The notes beneath the pieces were generated by a model. That model had not been told where the DNA came from and ran no database searches. It saw only the letters and a list, made by a program, of their open reading frames with translations. Of a stretch of 15,326 nucleotides of DNA, positions 6,709 through 15,326 are shown in pieces (position 1 is the stretch's first letter; every line of letters begins with the position of its first letter). Source of the stretch: Actinomycetota bacterium. GTDB lineage: Bacteria > Actinomycetota > UBA4738 > HRBIN12. Location of the stretch: the NCBI GenBank assembly GCA_005885325.1, contig VAYX01000114.1, positions 1-15,326 of the forward strand. The letters are read 5' to 3'. The position numbers and the translations under genes are program-made.

Positions 6709-7362
6709 ATGCCCGAAGCCACTGAAACGGTCAGGCCCCTCCTCCGGGGTTGGATCCACCTGGTCGCGTTCTTCGTCTCGATCCCTGCCGGCGTGGTACT
6801 GGTGCTCCTGGCACGGGGCCCCACGGCCCGCGTGGCCGCCTCCATCTACGCGCTGAGCCTGACGGCGGTGTTCGGAGCCAGCGCGGCGTACCACCGGGTC
6901 CGATGGTCGCCGGAGGCGAACCGCCGCATGAAGCGGCTGGACCACTCGATGATCTTCGTGTTGATCGCCGGGAGCTACACGCCGATCAGCATCCTCGTGC
7001 TCCACGGCACGTTGTCGGTCGTGATCCTGTCGATCGCGTGGACCGGGGCGGCCCTCGGGATCATCCTCAAGCTGGCCCGGATCGACGGCCTCCACGTCGT
7101 GACCGGCATCCTCTACATGGGACTCGGATGGCTCGCCACGATCGCGCTGCCGCAGTTGTTTCGAGAGATGACGCTCCCGGAACTCCTGCTGATGGTGACG
7201 GGCGGGCTCCTGTACACGGCTGGAGCGATCGTCTTCGCCAGCAAGCGCCCGGACCCGAGTCCGGCGACGTTCGGGTTCCACGAGGTGTGGCACGCGTTCA
7301 TGGTGGGCGCCGCCGCCTGCCACTTCATGATGATCGCGCTGGTGCTTCGAACCGTGGCCTAG
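6709..7362 (+). CDS. Hemolysin III / PAQR-family membrane protein (TrhA-like)
   Basis: This is a 217-residue protein with seven hydrophobic segments, matching the usual HlyIII length. Family hallmarks are present: SAAYHR (Ser58-xxx-His62), Asp78 in RLDHSMIF and the C-terminal FHEVWHAF with His191 and His195. In PAQR/AdipoR proteins the equivalent His, Asp and two His residues bind zinc within the membrane. Bacterial members have been linked to membrane lipid homeostasis; the haemolysin name is historical and not evidence of a toxin. ATG 6709 starts the protein just before the first membrane segment. It follows the hybrid regulator by 69 bases on the same strand and could be co-transcribed. 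Its stop lies next to the end of the convergent kinase gene. A long stop-free frame of that kinase runs antisense across this whole gene and could mislead automatic annotation. Confidence 0.9.
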   Translation: MPEATETVRPLLRGWIHLVAFFVSIPAGVVLVLLARGPTARVAASIYALSLTAVFGASAAYHRVRWSPEANRRMKRLDHSMIFVLIAGSYTPISILVLHGTLSVVILSIAWTGAALGIILKLARIDGLHVVTGILYMGLGWLATIALPQLFREMTLPELLLMVTGGLLYTAGAIVFASKRPDPSPATFGFHEVWHAFMVGAAACHFMMIALVLRTVA

Positions 7363-8709
7363 AACTCCGTGCGGGGAGCGAACCTCCCCGCCATGCGCCT
7401 CGACGACCTCCTTGACGATGGCCAGGCCGAGGCCGCTTCCGCCGGCGACCCGGCTGCGCGATGCGTCGGCTCGGAAGAACCGGTCGAAGACGTGGGGGAG
7501 CGAGTCCAACGGGATCCCCGGACCCGTATCGCTGACCGAGACGCCGGCTCGCTCAGCCGTCCGCCAGACCCTCATCGTCACCGCCGTTTCGGGCGAGGAG
7601 TACTTGACCGCGTTGTCGACGAGGTTCGTCACGACCCGGCGGAGCAAGCCCGGGTCCGCGTCGACCTCCGCCTCGTCCCCGGACACCGAGAGGGAGACCC
7701 CGCGCACCTGGGCCAGCGGGGCGAACTCGTCGGCCACGGCGTTGGCAACGTCGCGCAGGTCGATCCGCTCCCGCGTCAGCTGGAGCTGTCCCTCGTCGAG
7801 CCGCGAGAGGGTCAGCAGGTTCTCCACGATCCGAGACATCCGATCCACCTCCTCGCGGTTGCTCTCCAGCACCTCGCGGGCGGACGGCGGCAGGTCGGGG
7901 TCGCGGAGGGCGATGTCCAGCTCCGAGTGCATGATCGCGAAGGGTGTCCTGAGCTCGTGTGAGGCATCGGCGACCAACCGGCGCTGATCCGAGACGGCAC
8001 GCTCGATCCGATCGAGCATCGAGTTGAGCGTCGAGGCGAGCTCTTCGAGCTCGTCCTCGGTCGGCGGAACCCTGACCCGCTCGCCCAACGCGCGGGGTCC
8101 GATGGCGGCAGCCTCCCTGGTCATCCTGGAGACAGGGGCCAACGCACGCCGGGCCATGAGCCAGCCACCAGCGGCCGCCCCGGCCAGCGCGACCGGGCCC
8201 GCCACGAGGAGCAGCACGAAGAGGTGGTGGACCGAGCCGTTCACGTCCTCCAGCGAGGTGCCCACCACGATCACCTCGCCGGGGTGGCTCGCACCGAGCG
8301 GGGAGGCGAGCAACCGGAACGGCTCGTGATCCGAGCCGAGCTCCATAGTCGTGCGCACACGGATCCCGCGAACGGCCTCATCGAGCTGCTGAGGCGTGAG
8401 CAGGGCTGAACCGGCAACGGCATCGCCCGAGGTCTCGAGCACCGACCCGTCCGACGCCAGGAGTTGCGCCGCCGACTCGCCGCGAGGAAGGCCCCTGAGG
8501 GAGAGGTCGCTGATGTCGCGGAACTCGCCCTCGCCGTGGCCGCGGAACCCCAGGGCGATCTGAGCCACCCGGACATCGAGCGATCGGTCGATCCCGGCCA
8601 CGAGGTCCGCTCGCAGCCGGATGAGGAGGAAAGTGGAGAACCCCGCGAGCAACAGCGCGAGCAGCCCGACGTACGCCATCGTCAGGCGAAGGCGGATCGG
8701 GAGCTTCAC
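7359..8709 (-). CDS. HAMP sensor histidine kinase with disrupted C-terminus
   Basis: The kinase starts at GTG 8709, overlapping the upstream regulator's TGA as GTGA. It has TM1 (about 12-31), an external domain of about 125 residues, TM2 (163-187), HAMP (188-240), a HisKA domain with His251 in ADASHELRTP, the N-box Asn366 (NLVDNAVKY), G1 DTGPGI (394-399) and G2 GGSGLGLA (423-430). Up to GGEV (residue 443) it matches an OmpR-partner kinase. The usual final 15-20 residues are then missing. The frame instead runs on without a stop to 6658, antisense to the hemolysin III gene, as non-kinase sequence. A one-base shift near 7380 leads to a TAG at 7361-7359; that end is used here. The catalytic core looks complete. 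The likely partner is the regulator encoded at 8706-9385. Confidence 0.8.
7371..7391. terminator. Perfect 8-bp stem-loop at a convergent gene end, possible bidirectional terminator
   Basis: GCGGGGAG and CTCCCCGC pair perfectly around a five-base loop (CGAAC on the plus strand), beginning nine bases after the stop of the hemolysin III family gene. The hairpin also lies inside the disrupted 3' end of the convergent histidine kinase gene. No T-run follows on either strand, so Rho-independent termination is uncertain; T-poor hairpins are common in high-GC actinobacteria. Confidence 0.4.
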
Positions 8710-9385
8710 GCCGGCCCCTGCAAGACGTACCCGATACCGCGGACCGTTCGGATGAGCGGGTCGCCGGAAGGGCCTTCCAGCTTCCGGCGAAGGTACCCGA
8801 CGTACACGTCCACGACGTTCGATCGCCCGGTGTAGTCGTAGTCCCAGACGTGCAGGAGGATCCGATCCCGGGACATCACGGTGCCGGGCCACCGCATGAG
8901 GAACTCGAGGAGCGCGAACTCCTTGGTGGAGAGGGATACGGGCCGTCCGGCTCGCGTGACCGTATGGGCGGCCGGATCGAGCACCACGTCGCCCACGGTC
9001 AGGACGGGCGGTCGGACCATGGGGTCACGTCGAAGGAGCGCCCGCAGCCGGGCCAGCAGCTCGTCGAAGGCGAAGGGCTTCACCAGGTAGTCGTCGGCGC
9101 CTGCATCGAGGCCCCGGACCCGGTCACCCACGCCGTCGCGCGCCGTGAGCATCAGCACGGGCAACCATCGCCCCTGGGAGCGAAGGGCATGGGTCACGGC
9201 GAAACCGTCCTTCCCCGGCAACATCAGGTCCAGGATCACCGCGTCGACCCCTGGCTCGAGCGCGGCCTCGAGGCCGGCCTCTCCGTCCGCGGCGACATCG
9301 ACCACGTAGCCCTCCTGCTCCAAGCCACGTCTGATCGCGCGAGCCATCTTGATCTCGTCCTCGATCACCAGGATCCGCGCGGCAT
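8706..9385 (-). CDS. OmpR/PhoB-family response regulator; start disrupted
   Basis: The receiver has the acidic pair in ILVIEDE, phospho-acceptor Asp in VILDLMLPGKDG and lysine in DDYLVKPF. The winged-helix domain follows, with SLSTKEFALLEFLM, the recognition helix SNVVDVYVGYLRRKLEG and the wing TVRGIGYVLQ. This is a standard transcription regulator of about 225 residues. Its frame has no ATG, GTG or TTG between the receiver and well upstream of the gene. The only well-placed ATG (9385-9383) is one frame off and reaches a stop after six codons. Restoring one base in the CCGCGCGG after that ATG would give a conventional MPxRILVIEDE start, so the start reported here assumes a one-base deletion. 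It overlaps the kinase gene by four bases and is divergent from the lipoprotein/ABC operon, its likely target (inference). Confidence 0.85.
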
Positions 9386-9505
9386 GCCTCCCGGTCGAAC
9401 GTGGGATCTCCTTCGAAGAGTGTGCGCCTGGAACATGAGAGCCGGATAAGAGTTTGCCGCAACCGGCGTGATCGTGATCCTCCGCTGGTAAGAACGACGG
9501 AGACG

Positions 9506-9512
9506 AAAGGAG
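9506..9512 (+). promoter_or_regulatory. Ribosome binding site AAAGGAG of the lipoprotein gene
   Basis: AAAGGAG ends six bases before ATG 9519. It lies in the 133-base intergenic stretch (9386-9518) that must also hold the promoters of both divergent operons; no convincing -35/-10 pair was found there. Confidence 0.65.
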
Positions 9513-9518
9513 CGCCCC

Positions 9519-10204
9519 ATGCGCAGCAAGGCCCTCGCCGCCGCCATCGTCGCAGCGTTCGGGTTGCTCGCCTCGGCCTGCGCCTCGACGTCCGGTTCGT
9601 CGGCAACCGGGCAGCCGTCGGCAACCGGGCAGCCGTCGCAGCCGAGCCCGGCGTCGCCCACGCAGAGCGCCGTCCCAGTGCAATCGCCGGTCCCCGTGGA
9701 GAGCAACCCGCCGGGTGACATCCCCGACAGCACGCAGTTCGTCGCGTATCGCTCGAGGGGCGGACACTTCACGGTTCGCGTGCCGGAGGGATGGTCGCGG
9801 CGAACCGCGGCCGGCTCGGTCAGCTTCACCGACAAGCTGAACACGGTCCAGGTGACATGGGCGCCGGCCTCGGCCGCCCCCACGCTCACCAGCGCCAAGG
9901 CCGACGACGTGCCGATGCTGCGGCGCACGGTGCTGGCGTTCGCCCTCAGCAAGATCATCGGATGCGCGCCGTCGTGCACCATCCCGTACAGCACGGGCCC
10001 CATCTCGGTGGCCCTGCCCCTGCGCGCGGTCGTCATCACCTATCGGGCGAACAGCCGGCCGAATGCCGTCACGGGCAAGCAGTACCGGCTCGAGGTGTTG
10101 CGGTTCGAGTTCTTCCGCGGCGGCGAGGAGGCGGCGCTCACGCTGTCCGGGCCGGTGGGATCCGACAACGTCGATCCGTGGCGCCTGGTCTCGGAGAGCT
10201 TCGG

Positions 10205-10214
<10 letters not shown>
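9519..10214 (+). CDS. Lipoprotein with PsbP/LpqN-like domain, first gene of ABC operon
   Basis: This is a 231-residue predicted lipoprotein. It has a signal peptide with lipobox LLASAC (Cys21), then a Ser/Pro/Gln-rich linker (22-68) that includes a duplicated SATGQP unit. A globular C-terminal domain (about 73-231) begins FVAYRSRGGHFTVRVPEGW and continues with beta-rich sequence (GSVSFTDKLNTVQVTW). The phrase 'FTVRVPEGW' resembles PsbP-like, DUF1795 and LpqN-type domains in exported actinobacterial proteins; this is a weak fold-level guess. Cys and Pro in IGCAPSCTIPY could form a local disulfide. The gene has a strong ribosome binding site and ends in a GTGA overlap with the first ABC ATPase, so it is translationally linked to the transporter. 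It may act as an external partner or substrate-binding component (inference). Confidence 0.82.
9600..9635 (+). repeat. Perfect 18-bp tandem duplication in the lipoprotein linker
   Basis: The 18-bp unit TCGGCAACCGGGCAGCCG occurs twice back to back (9600-9617, 9618-9635) and encodes SATGQP twice in the flexible linker after the lipidated cysteine. The identity suggests a recent in-frame duplication that changes linker length only. Confidence 0.9.
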
Positions 10215-10871
<657 letters not shown>

Positions 10872-10879
<8 letters not shown>

Positions 10880-11549
10880 GCAGTTCGTCGTGGGGCGAGG
10901 CGTGGGCCGGACGTTCGGCTCGGGGGAGTCGAGCGTGATCGCCGTGCGTGCGGCATCGTTCGAGATCCTTGCGGCTGAGCGCGTCGCGGTGGTCGGACCC
11001 TCGGGAAGCGGGAAGTCCACGCTGCTCCACCTTCTGGCCGGTCTGGACGAGCCCACGGAAGGGGAGATCGAGTGGCCGGCGCTCGGGGCGCGAGCCGGCC
11101 TGCGGCCGGGCCCGGTGGCCATCGCGTTCCAGGGGCCGAGCCTCCTGCCTCCGCTCTCGGTGCTGGAGAACGTGGCGCTCCCCGTGCTGCTCGCGGGGGG
11201 CGATGAGGGGCCCGCCACCGAGGCGGCTCGCGGGATGGTGGAGCGGTTCGAGCTCTCCGACGTCTCGGCGAAGCTCCCGGAGGAGCTCTCGGGTGGCCAG
11301 TCACAGCGCACCGGCATCGCGCGCGCCCTGGCCGGGCGGCCGCGACTGCTGTTGGCCGACGAGCCCACGGGCCAGCAGGACGGGGCAACCGGGCGCCGTC
11401 TCATGGATGCGCTGTTCGAGGAGATCGCGCGGTCGGGCGCCGCCCTCTTGGTGGCCACCCACGACACGCGGATCGCGTCGCTGTTCGACCGGGTGTGGTC
11501 GATGCGTGACGGCGCACTTGACGGAGGTGTGGTCGCACGAACTCGGTGA
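10872..11549 (+). CDS. ABC transporter ATPase (MacB/LolD type), second of two
   Basis: This 225-residue ATPase has canonical motifs: Walker A GPSGSGKST (Lys49), Q-loop Gln87 (AIAFQGPSLLPPLSVLENV), signature LSGGQ (139-143) followed by SQRTGIARAL, Walker B LLLADEP with Glu164, and switch His197 (VATHD). The ATG lies eight bases inside the preceding ATPase gene. Its stop overlaps the permease start as GTGA, so all three transporter genes should be translationally coupled. Both ATPases share the MacB/LolD spacing (LSVLxNV after the Q-loop, short C-terminus) but differ across much of their length, so this is an older duplication and not a recent copy. Because there is one large permease with two FtsX-type halves, the two ATPases could pair as a heterodimer (inference). 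Confidence 0.93.
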
Positions 11550-14189
11550 CCTGGGTGGGGGGACTGGTTCGCCGCCGAGCCGCGCGCGAGGCCGGCGTGC
11601 TGCTCGGGGTGGCGCTCGCGGTCGCGTTCCTCGCTTCCCTCGGGGCGTTCTTCTCCGCGAGCAAGGCGCGCATGACCCGCGAGGCGAAGGCCGGGGTCGA
11701 CGTCGACTGGCAGGTGCAGCTCACCCCGGGGACCAGCGTGAGCCAGGCGCAGAAGGTCATCGCGTCTGCGCCTGGCGTCGTGACGTCGCTGCCCGTGGCG
11801 TACGCCGACACGCCCGGTTTCTCGGCGAAAACCGGTCGATCCTTCCAGACGACGGGGAGCGGCCAGGTGGTGGGGTATCCGGCCGGGTACGCGGACGTCT
11901 TCCCCGGAGAGGTTCGATACCTGGTCGGAGCCCGATCCGGGGCCCTGCTCGCTCAACAGACCGCGGCCAACTTGCACGCGTCTGTCGGCTCGACGATCGG
12001 GTTCAAGCGTCCGGGCCTTGCCCCCGTGGCCATCCGGGTCGACGGGATCATCGACCTCCCGCAGGCGGACTCGATGTTCCAGGCCGTCGGGGTGGCGCCC
12101 TCGGCTGCGCCGAGGGCGCCACCGGACAACGTCCTGCTGCTGCCGGACGCGTTGTGGCATCGATATTTCGATCCGGTGGCCAAGGTCCAGCCGTCGGCGG
12201 TTCGGACGCAGTTCCACGTGAAGCTGGCGAACGACCTGCCGCCGGATCCATCGGCGGCCTTCGCCCAGGTGTTGGCGCGGGCCAAGAACCTCGAGGCCCG
12301 GCTGTCGGGCGGTGGGGTCGTGGGGGACAACCTGGGCGCGCAGCTCGACGCGGGACGAAGCGATGCCCTGTACGCGCAGCTCCTCTTCCTGTTCCTCGGC
12401 GTCCCCGGGGCCTTGCTCGCCGGGCTGGTGACTGCGGTCATCGCCGCGTCGGGCGGCGACCGGCGCCGGCAGGAGCAGGCGCTGCTCCGGATCCGCGGCG
12501 CCACCCCTGCGCCTGGCCGCGGCGGAGGCCGGATCGATCGGTGTCCTGGGAACGGCGCTGGGACTTGGCGGGGCGGCCCTGGCCGGGCTCCTCGCGTTCG
12601 GGACCATCCGGTTCGGGGCCAGCTCGGGACAGGCCCTCCTGTGGGCGATGGGGGCCGCGGTGATCGGGATCGGGCTGGCCTTCGCCACGACGCTCCTCCC
12701 GGCCCGGCGCGACCTCCGCACCATCACCGTCAGCCAGGCCCGGGCCATCGTCGGGCCCCCGCGCCAGCCCCTGTGGGCCCGGCTGTACCTCGACGTCATC
12801 CTGCTCGCCGCCGCGGGCCTGATCTTCTGGCAGTCGGTCAGGAGCGGCTACCAGGTGATCCTGGCGCCGGAAGGCGTGCCAACCATCTCCGTCAGCTACG
12901 TGACGTTCCTCGCGCCGGTCCTCCTGTGGATCGGGGCGGCGCTGTTCGCATGGCGGCTGTCGAACGGGATGCTCAGCTCGGGGAGGCGAGTCCTGCGACG
13001 CGCGGTCGAGCCAGCAGCCCGCGGCCTCTCGGGGGTGGTGGCGGCCTCGATGTCACGCCAGCGCCGCCTGCTCTCGCGAGGGCTCGTGATCATGGCGCTG
13101 ACCGGGTCGTTCGCCGTCTCGACCGCCGTCTTCAACGCGACCTATGCCGCGCAGTCCAGGGTGGATGCCCAGCTGACGAACGGGGCCGACGTCACCGCCA
13201 CCACGAGCGCGGCCACGGGCCTTCCGAGCGGCATCGTCGACGCGGTCCGCCCGCTTCCCGGCGTCGCCGCAGTCGAGCCGATGCAGCATCGGTTCGCTTA
13301 CGTGGGCAATGACCTCCAGGACCTGTACGGGATCGATCCACGCACGATCGCCTCGGCCACGCCGATGTCCGATGCCTTCTTCGGCGGCGGCCATGCGAGC
13401 CAGGTCCTGGCCGGCCTGGCGTCGCACCCCGACGCCGTCCTAGTCTCCGACGAGACCGTTCACGACTTCCAGCTCCAGCCCGGAGACCTGCTTCGCCTTC
13501 GCCTCCAGTTCGCCGCCGACCATGCGTACCATATCGTGCAGTTCCATTACGTCGGGATCGTTCGGGAGTTCCCCACCGCGCCTCGTGACTCGTTCCTCGT
13601 GGCGAACGCGTCCTACGTTGCGCAGCAGACTGGGTCGAACGCGTTCCAGACCCTGCTCGTGCGGAGTGGCTCGCCACCGGCCGTCGCAGCCGAGCTTCGG
13701 CGCGTGCTCGGTCCGGGCTCCGGCGCGACGGTCCAGGACGTCGACTCGCAGCTTCGGATCACGCTCTCCGGTCTCACGGCGCTCGACCTCTCCGGGCTCA
13801 CCAGGCTCGAGCTGGCGTTCGCCTTCGTGCTGGCCGCCGCGGCGTCGGGCCTGGTCCTCGGCCTGGGGCTTGCCGAGCGACGCCGGACCTTCGCCATCGT
13901 CTCGGCCCTCGGAGCGAACACGAGGCAGCTCGCAGCGTTCGTGTGGAGCGAGGCGGTGTTCGTCACCGTCGGGGGAACGATCCTCGGGGCCGTGGCCGGC
14001 TGGCTCCTCGCGTTCGTCATCGTCAAGGAGCTCACCGGGGTCTTCGACCCACCGCCGCAACACCTGTTCGTGCCGTGGGGATACCTGATCGCGATCGCCG
14101 CGATCACCGGGGCTGCCGTGGCCACGGCGGGATCGCTTGCCATCCGAGCGACCCGGCGGCCCGCCCTTCGCATCCTTCGAGAGCTCTGA
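11546..14189 (+). CDS. Large MacB/FtsX-type ABC permease, interrupted by a frameshift at 12504-12507
   Basis: GTG 11546 overlaps the preceding ATPase stop. The first frame encodes TM1 (AGVLLGVALAVAFLASLGAF), an external domain, a second TM, and the FtsX-like RRRQEQALLRIRGAT. It then turns into Arg/Gly/Pro-rich nonsense. Dropping one base from the C4 run at 12504-12507 restores the family sequence LRLAAAEAGSIGVLGTALGL and continues to the TGA at 14187-14189. Further segments follow: FATTLLPARRDL, several TMs, a second external domain (about 13140-13780), and a final FtsX core with the LVLGLGLAERRRTFAIV turn. About ten TMs and 880 residues in total, in two FtsX-like halves. Such permeases act in lipoprotein or lipid extraction, peptide export or mechanotransmission; the substrate is not visible. 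It ends ten bases before the stop of the convergent kinase gene. Confidence 0.87.
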
Positions 14190-14199
14190 CTCCGCTGCG

Positions 14200-15326
14200 C
14201 TAGACGCGGGCCGGGACCCGGCCGGTGATCGTCGTTCCCTGCCCTGGCTGCGAGCGGATCTCCAGCGCGCCGCCGAGCGCCTCCAACCGGTCTGACATCC
14301 CCTGGAGGCCGGTTCCGAGCTTCGTCCTCGCGGGGTCGAACCCGGCACCGTCGTCCTCCACCATGAACGTCAGCCATGGCTCGTCGACTCGCAGCCAGAC
14401 GACGGCTTTCGATGCGTTCGCGTACTTCGAGATGTTCTGGAGGCCCTCCAGGCAGCAGAAGTACACGGCCGCCTCGATCTCCTGGGGATGGCGACCGATG
14501 GAGTCCCGTCGCAGCTCCACGGGGACCGGGGTCTTTCGGATCTGCGCCTCCAGCGCGGCCGGGAGCCCCTGGTCGGCGAGGATCTGCGGGTAGATGCCGC
14601 GGGCCAGGTCCCGGAGGGTGTCCAGCGCCGCGGCCGTTTCCTCCTGGAGCTCGGCGATCATCGACACCGCCTTGTCCGGGTCCGTGTGGACCAACCCACC
14701 AACGAGCCGCTGCTTCACGGAGAGCGCGACGAGCTGTTGCTGCGCGCCGTCGTGGAGGTTGCGCTCGAGGCGCCGACGCTCCTCGTCCTGGGCCTTCACC
14801 AGTCGCTGGCGGGACGCGCGAAGGTCGGACAGCAAGGCGACGTTTCGAAGTACCAACCCCGCCTGCGAAGCAAGGTCGGCAAGGAGCTTCTCCTCGGCGG
14901 GGGCGAGCGGCTCCTGGGGCGGCTTGATGACGGTGAGCGCACCCAGCAGCACGCCCTGGTGCCGAACCTGGGCCACGCTGGTGGCGGCGGCCACGCGACT
15001 GGCCGAGGCCATCGCCGGCAGCGCGTCTCCGGTTATCGCGATCGGCGAACCGCTCGTCCCGTCCTCCGGCCACGACGCGGCGGGCCGGAGCTCCGATCCG
15101 ACTCTGAGCCACACCTCGGTCCGGAGGGCTCCGGTGCCCTCCGCCAGGATCCGGACCATCCTGGGGAGCACCTCCTCCACCGAGTAGGTCTCCGCGACGC
15201 GCTCGGAGAACTCCGAGAGGACCTCGTAAGGCGTTGCCCGTTTGCCGTACACCAGGCGGTTGGCGATGCCCTGGGCCCGGGCCCGGACGGGCTGGAACGC
15301 CACCGCGACGATCGCCGTGGCCACCA
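14200..15326 (-). CDS. GAF sensor histidine kinase, NarL/DesK type, C-terminal part (5' end outside window)
   Basis: About 375 residues are visible, ending at TAG 14202-14200. The first residues (TAIVAVAFQP) look like the end of a membrane segment, followed by the basic RLVYGKRATPYEVL often seen after the TM region of actinobacterial kinases. A GTG at 15324 is therefore unlikely to be the real start. A GAF-like domain (about 40-165) leads to a helix with AQDEERRRLERNLHDGAQQQL. The phosphorylated histidine sits in HDGAQQ, the HDxxxQ motif. The ATPase domain has the N-box EGLQNISKYA, G1 EDDGAGF and GTGLQGMSDRLEALGG, ending GQGTTITGRVP. No regulator gene is visible beside it; one may lie outside the window. 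It is convergent with the ABC permease. Confidence 0.92.
   Translation of the reverse strand, partial: VATAIVAVAFQPVRARAQGIANRLVYGKRATPYEVLSEFSERVAETYSVEEVLPRMVRILAEGTGALRTEVWLRVGSELRPAASWPEDGTSGSPIAITGDALPAMASASRVAAATSVAQVRHQGVLLGALTVIKPPQEPLAPAEEKLLADLASQAGLVLRNVALLSDLRASRQRLVKAQDEERRRLERNLHDGAQQQLVALSVKQRLVGGLVHTDPDKAVSMIAELQEETAAALDTLRDLARGIYPQILADQGLPAALEAQIRKTPVPVELRRDSIGRHPQEIEAAVYFCCLEGLQNISKYANASKAVVWLRVDEPWLTFMVEDDGAGFDPARTKLGTGLQGMSDRLEALGGALEIRSQPGQGTTITGRVPARV
14209..14223. terminator. GC-rich hairpin at the convergent permease/kinase end
   Basis: GGCCGGGACCCGGCC forms six G-C pairs around a three-base loop, just past the permease stop and inside the last codons of the convergent kinase gene. 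No T-run follows, and GC-rich coding sequence makes such hairpins common, so a terminator role is only possible. Confidence 0.25.

Noticed and set aside
6658..7358. Extension of the HAMP kinase frame antisense to the hemolysin III gene
   Set aside because: The extension is His/Arg/Glu/Asp-rich with no kinase or other domain and mirrors an intact seven-TM protein gene, so it is treated as the result of a frame break.
9600..9635. Tandem 18-bp repeat considered as a regulatory iteron or start of a CRISPR-like array
   Set aside because: There are only two copies, with no spacer, in frame in a lipoprotein linker; a coding repeat explains it.
15313..15324. GTG at 15324 as the true start of the last kinase
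   Set aside because: The first residues look like the end of a membrane helix, so the gene very probably continues beyond the window.

Overview
The window reads as chromosomal DNA from an uncultured, high-GC actinobacterium (Actinomycetota). This rests on the very high GC with G/C-ending codons, GTG starts, stop/start overlaps of the ATGA/GTGA type, and the tail of a DUF2017-like protein, a family found mainly in Actinobacteria next to clpS. No RNA gene, insertion sequence, prophage or CRISPR array was seen. The content is dominated by signal transduction (three histidine kinases, three response regulators) plus envelope functions.

Layout. (1) 2-163: C-terminal end of a DUF2017-like gene. 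(2) 196-468 (-): small membrane protein. (3) 545-1477 (+): lipoprotein lytic transglycosylase. (4) 1490-5482 (-): a tight three-gene operon, read right to left: a response regulator with a c-di-GMP phosphodiesterase (EAL) output, a secreted Pro/Thr-rich protein with a C-terminal membrane anchor, and a six-TM GAF histidine kinase of the NarL/DesK type. (5) 5752-6639 (+): an orphan regulator joining a NarL-type receiver to an OmpR-type winged helix, followed by a hemolysin III/PAQR-family membrane protein (6709-7362). (6) 7359-9385 (-): an OmpR-type regulator and its HAMP histidine kinase, divergent from (7) 9519-14189 (+): an operon of a lipoprotein, two ABC ATPases and a large MacB/FtsX-like permease. 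(8) 14200-15326 (-): the C-terminal part of another GAF/NarL-type histidine kinase, cut by the window edge.

How the parts may work together (inference). The operon in (4) looks like a complete phosphorelay from a membrane/GAF sensor to c-di-GMP breakdown, with a surface protein made in the same transcript. Blocks (6) and (7) have the layout of a two-component system controlling a divergent ABC exporter, as in Bce- or Mac-type envelope-stress modules.

Three reading frames in blocks (6) and (7) are broken: the regulator's start, the kinase's last residues, and the permease at a C4 run. Each can be repaired by a single-base change, so sequence error is at least as likely as real decay. The clearest departures from textbook architecture are the EAL-regulator/anchored-protein/kinase operon and the NarL-receiver/OmpR-DNA-binding hybrid.
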